Of a DNA stretch of 39,009 bases, positions 34,289 to 39,009 are shown piece after piece. Positions within the stretch are counted from its first letter, which is position 1; the number at the start of each line of letters is the position of its first letter. This stretch comes from Candidatus Kuenenia stuttgartensis (GTDB lineage: Bacteria; Planctomycetota; Planctomycetia; Pirellulales; UBA1268). The notes beneath the pieces were generated by a model. That model searched no databases, was not told where the DNA came from, and saw nothing but the letters and a program-made list of their open reading frames with translations. A program made the translations under genes and the position numbers. Location of the stretch: contig CAMDDJ010000026.1 in the NCBI GenBank assembly GCA_945891385.1, positions 1-39,009 of the forward strand, read 5' to 3'.

Positions 34289-34311
34289 GCTCCAGTCGCC
34301 TCGTCTGAGCC

Positions 34312-34342
34312 TTGATTCACCGTTTTTCCGAGCTTGTATCGT
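34312..34342 (+). promoter_or_regulatory. Possible promoter of the TPR protein gene
   Basis: TTGATT at 34312-34317, a long 19-base spacer, TATCGT at 34337-34342. It lies in the 179-base divergent gap between hemY and the TPR gene. Confidence 0.33.
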
Positions 34343-34467
34343 ACCGCAGCGGCAGTGCCGGGTGCCGGCCGGACTGGTCTGGACGGGCCGGCCGACAGTT
34401 CCTACCGTCCCCGCCACCTCGGCACACGGCTGGCCGGGGGTATTCGGCCCGTCCAAGGAGAAGCCCG

Positions 34468-36666
34468 GTGGCCACGCTCCGTTCGTTCGCTCGCTTGACC
34501 GGCCTGTTGTTGGCTCCGGTCGCCCTCTGCCCGATCGCCGGTTCGGCCGCCGAACCCGACACGATGCGACTGCCAGGCTGGATCCAGTCGCTCGGCCAGC
34601 ATGCGCCATCCGCCGAGGAAGCCGCTCCGCCGGGAGCAGAGGTCTCGGGCGTGGTCCGCGCAGGCGGCGACCCGGACGATGCGACGGTCACGCTTCCGGT
34701 CGCCGACTGGACGAGCCCGAAGGCCGCAGCGGGCACCGCCACGCCACGCCCGATGGCGCCGGCCGCGGCCACTCCGACACAACCAGCAGCGGGATTCCGG
34801 CGCTGGATCAGCGAGCGAGTCGCATCGCTCCCCAAGCCCTCCTCGCTTCTACCCGGCGGCACCGACACCGAGCCGACCGACACCCCGCCAGCAGCTGCCG
34901 ACGCCGACGGCACACCGCCGGCCGAACTGACAACCGCCGAATCCCCGCTCGACGCGCCCGTTGCCGCTACGCCCGACGAGATGCCGACCCTGTCGATCGA
35001 CCCGGCCAGCTTTCACGGTGCCCACCCGGGCCGCACGAGCCGCGTTGAACTCGAGCAGGTCTGGGGGCCGGGCGAACCGGTTCCCGGTGAGGAAGGCACC
35101 GCGTCGTGGCGGATCGAGCCTTTCGAACGCGTCGAGGTCTCGTTCAGCGAAGGCACCGTCGCCACGATCAGCATCAAACTCGCCGAGCCGATGGAGGTGG
35201 CAGATCTCGCCCGGCAACTCGAGATCGCCGACCTGCGAACCGTGACGATCCGCGACGAGGATGGTACGGCGATTGGCGAAGCCTATCCCGAGCGGGGCGT
35301 GATCCTCAGCGTCGACCCGGAAACCGGCAAGGCCAGCGCCATCCTGATCGAACCGCTCGATGCCGACGCCTTCGTGTTGCGTGCCGAGGGCGAGCTCGAG
35401 ACCTGCTCGGCCTACGCGGTCGCCGATCTGCAATACGCGATCGAGATCGATTCCGACCACGTCCGTGCCCACCGGCTCCTGCTCACGGTGAGCAGCGATC
35501 AGGGTCAATGGCAACGGGCCCTGGAAATCGCCGAAAACGCGGTCCGGCTCGACCCGGCCGATCCCTGGATTCGGTTCAAGCTGGCGGCGGTGCTCGTGGC
35601 CCTCGATCGGCCCGCCGATGCCCGGGCGACGATCGATGCACTGACCGCCTCTCGTGATGACTCACCGCTGCTGGCCGCCCAACGGGAACGGCTCTTGGGC
35701 CGGATCGCCCTGGCGGGCCCGAAGCCCGATGACCGGGCGGCTGTCGAGCACTTTACCGAGTCGATCAAGCTCGCAGCCCCGCTGCTGTCCAAGCGGTCGC
35801 CGGCCGTGCAGGCCGCCGCACGAGAAGTTCTGCTCGATGCCCACCTCGGCACCGCCCTGGCGATCGCCGAGGGCACCTGGCAGCAGAAGAGCCGAGTGAT
35901 CCCCAAGTGGATCGCCCGTGGCGAGGTCGTCGTCAAGGAGCATCCCGGCTCCGAGCGGGAGCGGCAGGTGCTCGAACTCCAACTCTGCCGCGGCGCTCTC
36001 GCGGTGGCGGCAGCCTCGACCGAGTCGGTCGAGCCGCTCCCCTGGGTGAAGCGTCTCCTCGAGGTCCGTGACACGATGAACGAGACGGTGACCGATCCAT
36101 GGCGGCGGCGGCAGATCGACTGGGACGTAGGCCAGGGACTCGCCGATGCCATCACCGCGGCCCAGTTGCGCGGCGACGCCTCCGACATGCTCGACAATGC
36201 AACCCTGACCGCCGCCTACTTGGAACGCGGCGCCGAGCACCGCCAACTCACCGAGGCTGAGCGGAAGGAGCTGGGCGACCTGATGTTCCGGATCGGGATT
36301 CTGCACAGCCTCCAGCGGGGAGACCATGCCACGGCCGTGACCTGGTTTGATCGCACGATCCCGCTCTGGAACGCCAACGAGCGGTTCGAACGCGACGGCG
36401 AACTTGGCCGGCTGGGCGAGTCGTATGTGAGCATGGCGATCTCGTACTGGCAGGTCGATCGCCGGGAAGACGCCCTCGAGCTCAGCCGCCGAGGCGTCGA
36501 CCTGATGGTCGCCTCAGTCGATGCCGGCCGGCTCGAGGAGCGGGCCCTGGCGGTCGCCTACGGGAACCTCGCCACGATGTACGCCGAGCAGGGCGACAAC
36601 GCTCGATCCCAGAGCTATGCGGAAATGGCCAGCCGCGCGGAAGCCACCGGTGGCACGCTCCGGTAG
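34468..36666 (+). CDS. Exported TPR-containing protein
   Basis: A 732-residue protein. A GTG start at 34468 is supported by AAGGAG nine bases upstream and by the signal peptide it opens (SFARLTGLLLAPVALCPIAGSAA). About 150 residues rich in Pro, Ala and Thr follow. A beta-rich part comes next at about 180-300 (RVEVSFSEGTVATISIKLAEP, AIGEAYPERGVILSVDP). From about 305 to the end it is helical with tetratricopeptide features (YAVADLQYAIEIDSDHVRAH, ALEIAENAVRLDPADPWIR, VSMAISYWQVDRREDALELS, AVAYGNLATMYAEQGDNARS). It probably works as a scaffold in the periplasm or at the outer membrane. Partners are unknown, and the genes beside it do not suggest any. Confidence 0.78.
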   Translation: MATLRSFARLTGLLLAPVALCPIAGSAAEPDTMRLPGWIQSLGQHAPSAEEAAPPGAEVSGVVRAGGDPDDATVTLPVADWTSPKAAAGTATPRPMAPAAATPTQPAAGFRRWISERVASLPKPSSLLPGGTDTEPTDTPPAAADADGTPPAELTTAESPLDAPVAATPDEMPTLSIDPASFHGAHPGRTSRVELEQVWGPGEPVPGEEGTASWRIEPFERVEVSFSEGTVATISIKLAEPMEVADLARQLEIADLRTVTIRDEDGTAIGEAYPERGVILSVDPETGKASAILIEPLDADAFVLRAEGELETCSAYAVADLQYAIEIDSDHVRAHRLLLTVSSDQGQWQRALEIAENAVRLDPADPWIRFKLAAVLVALDRPADARATIDALTASRDDSPLLAAQRERLLGRIALAGPKPDDRAAVEHFTESIKLAAPLLSKRSPAVQAAAREVLLDAHLGTALAIAEGTWQQKSRVIPKWIARGEVVVKEHPGSERERQVLELQLCRGALAVAAASTESVEPLPWVKRLLEVRDTMNETVTDPWRRRQIDWDVGQGLADAITAAQLRGDASDMLDNATLTAAYLERGAEHRQLTEAERKELGDLMFRIGILHSLQRGDHATAVTWFDRTIPLWNANERFERDGELGRLGESYVSMAISYWQVDRREDALELSRRGVDLMVASVDAGRLEERALAVAYGNLATMYAEQGDNARSQSYAEMASRAEATGGTLR

Positions 36667-36714
36667 AAATAAGGCCGATGCGACTCCGCCAACCGGTCGA
36701 AGTCGCCGCTGCCT

Positions 36715-36729
36715 GATCGCCGGGCGATC
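36715..36729. terminator. Hairpin between convergent TPR and isomerase genes
   Basis: GATCGC at 36715-36720, loop CGG, GCGATC at 36724-36729, within the 64-base gap and ending just before the isomerase stop codon. It has no T-tract. Possible bidirectional terminator. Confidence 0.35.
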
Positions 36730-36730
36730 G

Positions 36731-37477
36731 TCAGAGCAGGCTTTCGAGGAGCAGCCGCATCTTGCGAAGTTCACCAACCTGATCGACACCCTCGATCGGG
36801 GGCATGTGGGCGCAGAGCCCGCGGGTGTAGCCCACCCGTTCTAACTGGGCCACGAGTTTCCCGTATTCAACGTTGCCCTGGCCGATCCGCACCTGAAAGG
36901 CGTCGGCCTTCGTGTCACGCAGGTGAACGTGGGCCACGTACTTCAGGATCGGTTCCCAGGAAGCCGGTTTCTTCATGCCGTAGATGAAGTGGCTGGGATC
37001 GAGAGTCACTCCCAAGCCCGGCACGTTGCGGCACAGCGACGCGGTCGTCTCGGCATCCTGGGTCATCCGGCCGGCCGTCGTCTTCACGGCGACCACACCC
37101 CCCAGCCCGGCGGCGATCGCCACGAGCTTCCGCAGCCGCTCGATCTCTCCGTTGAACGGCGTGCCGAGTTCCGAAGCCTCCACCACCATCGTGACCACCC
37201 CGAGCGACTTGGCAAGCCGGCAGGAGGCCTCGAAGAGGTCGTAGACGTCGGGCGTTTCGGGAGCAGCGAATGACACGGCCACCGGCCGCAGTCGTTGGAG
37301 GTCGCTGCAGGCCGCGACCGCCGCCTCAGGGTCGGCTGCCACGGCCGCCGGGCGGAGGTGACCGCCATCGTCCCGCACGTCGAGTTCGACCGCGGTGAAC
37401 TCGAGTTCCGCCAGCCGCTCCATCGCGGCGGCCAGAGGCATGTCGGGCAGGCATTCCGTACTGACACAAACGAACAC
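36731..37477 (-). CDS. Sugar-phosphate isomerase/epimerase-like TIM barrel protein
   Basis: A 248-residue protein of the xylose-isomerase-like (AP endonuclease 2) superfamily. Typical features are the N-terminal FVCVSTECLP strand, LEFTAVELDV, VVTMVVEASELGTPF with a metal-binding Glu, GVTLDPSHFIYG (Asp and His ligands), and AHVHLRDTKADAFQVRIGQG near the end. Such proteins isomerise or epimerise sugars or inositol derivatives and are very abundant in planctomycetes; substrate is not readable. The start is a GTG at 37477 with a strong GAGAGGAGTGA ribosome binding site. It is divergent from sppA. Confidence 0.85.
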   Translation of the reverse strand: MFVCVSTECLPDMPLAAAMERLAELEFTAVELDVRDDGGHLRPAAVAADPEAAVAACSDLQRLRPVAVSFAAPETPDVYDLFEASCRLAKSLGVVTMVVEASELGTPFNGEIERLRKLVAIAAGLGGVVAVKTTAGRMTQDAETTASLCRNVPGLGVTLDPSHFIYGMKKPASWEPILKYVAHVHLRDTKADAFQVRIGQGNVEYGKLVAQLERVGYTRGLCAHMPPIEGVDQVGELRKMRLLLESLL

Positions 37478-37553
37478 GCGCGGTCACTCCTCTCACACAG
37501 GCTGAGGCCGACGGCTTCGGGCCGCCGCTCGCTGTCAGGGTACCGGCCCGGTC

Positions 37554-37583
37554 GTGAAACCGGCAACCGCAACCCGCTAGACT
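37554..37583 (+). promoter_or_regulatory. Possible sppA promoter
   Basis: GTGAAA at 37554-37559, 18 bases, TAGACT at 37578-37583. The -10 hexamer is the same as that proposed for the citrate synthase gene. The rest of the 158-base divergent gap shows nothing else I can name. Confidence 0.35.
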
Positions 37584-37635
37584 GGAGGTCGAAAGTGGAT
37601 GGCCGCCGCGCCATCCTTCCTTCCGGAGCGAGACG

Positions 37636-38691
37636 ATGTCGTTCGAACAACATCCGCCGGGATCGCCGGCCCAGCCTCCCACCCGCGTGATCCTCGAGCA
37701 GCCCGGCGGCTGGAGCCGCTGGAGCACGCGGATCGCCTGGCTGATCGCCGGGATCAGCTTCCTCTCGGCCGTGGGCAGCGCCGCGGCGTTCTCACAGTAT
37801 TTCCAGCGGGACGCCCGGGTGGTCGAGAAGTATCACTCGCTCTCGCAGTTTGCCGCCGACAAGGTCGCGATCGTGAGCGTCACAGGGGCGATCATGGGGG
37901 GCGACGGCTTCGCCCGCGCCCAACTCGACCACGTCGAGGAAGACCCAGCCGTCAAAGCGATCGTGCTGCGAGTTGATTCGCCCGGCGGCACCGTCAGCGG
38001 CAGCGACGAGATCCACCACCGGCTCACGAAACTCGTGAAAGACCGCGAGATTCCAGTCGTCGTGAGCATGGGGGGCCTGGCCGCCAGTGGGGGTTACTAT
38101 GTGGCCATGGCCAACGGGGGCCGCGACGACGTGATCTTCGCCGAGCCTGCCACGCTCACCGGCTCGATCGGCGTGATCATTCCCCACTTCGACTTCTCCG
38201 AGGCGCTCGGGCGAATCGACGTACGCGATGACTCGATCGCAAGTGGCCCGCTCAAGGAGATGCTCAGCCCCACCAAGCAACGCTCGCCAGAGCTTGCCGA
38301 GAAGGAACGTGCGGTGCTGCAGAGCCTGGTCGACGGCATGTTCATCCGGTTCAAGGAGATCGTGAAACAAGGCCGCCCGAAGCTCGACGACGCGGCCGTC
38401 GCGGCCGTCGCCACCGGCCAGATCTTCACAGCCGAGCAGGCCAAGGAGGCCGGGCTCGTCGATCGGATCGGGTTCCTCGAAGATGCAATCGACCGGGCCG
38501 TGGAAATGGCTGGACTGGATGAACAAAAGGCCCGGGTCGTGAAATACACCCGGCCCAAGGGATTGCTCGACGAGGTCTTGGGCGGTCAATCGGCGGGCGC
38601 CCGCGTCTCGTTCGCGTCGTTCGCCGAACTCGCCACACCGCGAGCCTGGTATCTCTGCAGCTGGTGGCCGGCGCTCGTCCGAGCGGAATAG
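37636..38691 (+). CDS. sppA: Signal peptide peptidase SppA (peptidase S49)
   Basis: A 351-residue membrane-anchored serine protease that degrades cleaved signal peptides. One membrane span lies at about 31-53 after a Pro-rich cytoplasmic start. The S49 core shows VAIVSVTGAIMGGDG, IVLRVDSPGGTVSGSDEI at 109-126, the nucleophile Ser151 in GGLAASGGYYVA, TGSIGVI at 175-181 and the dyad Lys207 in SGPLKEM. The single-core length (not the double E. coli form) is common in Gram-positives and planctomycetes. The ATG at 37636 has CGGAGCGA upstream. The last 30 residues are not conserved in the family. It is the last intact gene of the window. Confidence 0.93.
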   Translation: MSFEQHPPGSPAQPPTRVILEQPGGWSRWSTRIAWLIAGISFLSAVGSAAAFSQYFQRDARVVEKYHSLSQFAADKVAIVSVTGAIMGGDGFARAQLDHVEEDPAVKAIVLRVDSPGGTVSGSDEIHHRLTKLVKDREIPVVVSMGGLAASGGYYVAMANGGRDDVIFAEPATLTGSIGVIIPHFDFSEALGRIDVRDDSIASGPLKEMLSPTKQRSPELAEKERAVLQSLVDGMFIRFKEIVKQGRPKLDDAAVAAVATGQIFTAEQAKEAGLVDRIGFLEDAIDRAVEMAGLDEQKARVVKYTRPKGLLDEVLGGQSAGARVSFASFAELATPRAWYLCSWWPALVRAE

Positions 38692-38733
38692 CGACCTCTC
38701 CGAGGACTCGCGCGCTGACCGGTTACCTGAGGC

Positions 38734-38835
38734 GACCAGAGGCTCGGGGATCGGCGAACGCTCGCGGAGCAATCGGGGCATATCCTCACCCGCGACGCGA
38801 CTTTTACCGTCTTCGAGCCGGTGCGGCTGAGCGGA
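38734..38835 (+). repeat. Tandem repeat copy A (~102 bases)
   Basis: The first 46 bases are identical to copy B, 126 bases further on. Over the 102 bases I count eight differences, all of them transitions, spread over all codon positions, so the unit does not behave as coding. It begins 42 bases after the sppA stop. Confidence 0.85.
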
Positions 38836-38859
38836 CCCGGAAGACGTTCCACCTGTGTT

Positions 38860-38961
38860 GACCAGAGGCTCGGGGATCGGCGAACGCTCGCGGAGCAATC
38901 GGGGCGTATCCTCGCCCGCGACGCGACTTTTGCCGTCCCCGGGCCGGTGCAGCTGAGTGGA
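38860..38961 (+). repeat. Tandem repeat copy B (~102 bases)
   Basis: Aligned without gaps to copy A (start GACCAGAGGCTCGGGGATCG). It includes the short inverted pair GCGA-ACGC-TCGC. The 24 bases between A and B are unrelated to the unit. It could be an intergenic repeat family or part of a structured RNA. Confidence 0.85.
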
Positions 38962-38970
38962 TGTGACGCC

Positions 38971-39009
38971 CGGGGATCGGCGAACGCTCGCGGAGTACTT
39001 CGGGCGTAG
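38971..39009 (+). repeat. Tandem repeat copy C, cut by the window edge
   Basis: CGGGGATCGGCGAACGCTCG and the next six bases match positions 12 onward of copies A and B. After CGGAG the sequence diverges (TACTTCGGGCG instead of CAATCGGGGC). Spacing from copy B is 100 bases, not 126. The array may go on beyond the window. With the two copies above it fills the final 318 bases, where I see no gene. Confidence 0.75.

Noticed and set aside
38664..38861. Short open frame over repeat copy A that could encode an Arg/Ala-rich peptide
   Set aside because: Differences between the repeat copies fall on all codon positions and the start lies inside sppA, so coding is unlikely.
38734..39009. CRISPR array
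   Set aside because: There are only two full units of about 102 bases and a partial third, with spacing of 126 and then 100 bases and no short spacer pattern.

Overview
The window looks like a chromosomal segment of a high-GC planctomycete, most likely in or near the Pirellulales. This is inferred from gene content, not from a marker-gene tree. The clues are a small basic protein of a type known from the Planctomycetes-Verrucomicrobia-Chlamydiae group, two divergent Ser/Thr protein kinases (one fused to a degenerate receiver domain), a PilM gene fused to a PilN-like part, long secreted proteins with carbohydrate-binding-like folds, and frequent GTG starts. I saw no rRNA, tRNA, CRISPR array, transposase or phage gene.

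Layout. 1-1.6 kb: a Ser/Thr kinase with a pseudo-receiver tail (minus). 1.9-4.9 kb: a 999-residue exported protein with a barrel-like centre between two jelly-roll-like ends (plus). 4.9-8.6 kb: a tightly coupled minus-strand operon of a GH38-like protein, cytidylate kinase and a PlsC acyltransferase. 8.7-15.7 kb: a plus-strand operon of four genes, PilM/PilN-like, PilO-like, a second single-span membrane protein and a secreted protein. The last three carry Gly/Met/Arg-rich low-complexity inserts. 15.8-17.6 kb: acetolactate synthase large subunit (minus). 17.7-21.6 kb: a minus-strand operon of a DigH/YddW-like glycosidase, an AmpG-like transporter and a NagZ-like hexosaminidase, which reads as a peptidoglycan-glycan salvage route. 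21.8-25.1 kb: mfd (plus).

The right half continues with a gene graveyard at 25.15-25.65 kb. It holds a minus-strand scrap of an oxalate-decarboxylase-like cupin and the C-terminal quarter of a gamma-glutamyltransferase. Then come a CNNM/CorC membrane protein, a SurA-like prolyl isomerase, citrate synthase, tadA (minus), a four-span membrane protein overlapping a 57-residue helical protein, a second kinase lacking the glycine loop, the small basic protein, protoporphyrinogen oxidase (minus), a TPR protein, a sugar-phosphate isomerase-like protein (minus) and SppA. The window ends in tandem ~100-base non-coding repeats that run off the edge.

Most of the window is housekeeping. The parts deserving attention are the pilM-type envelope operon, the digH-ampG-nagZ operon (of interest because planctomycete peptidoglycan was long disputed), the eroded gene remnants, and the repeat block whose two full copies differ only by transitions.
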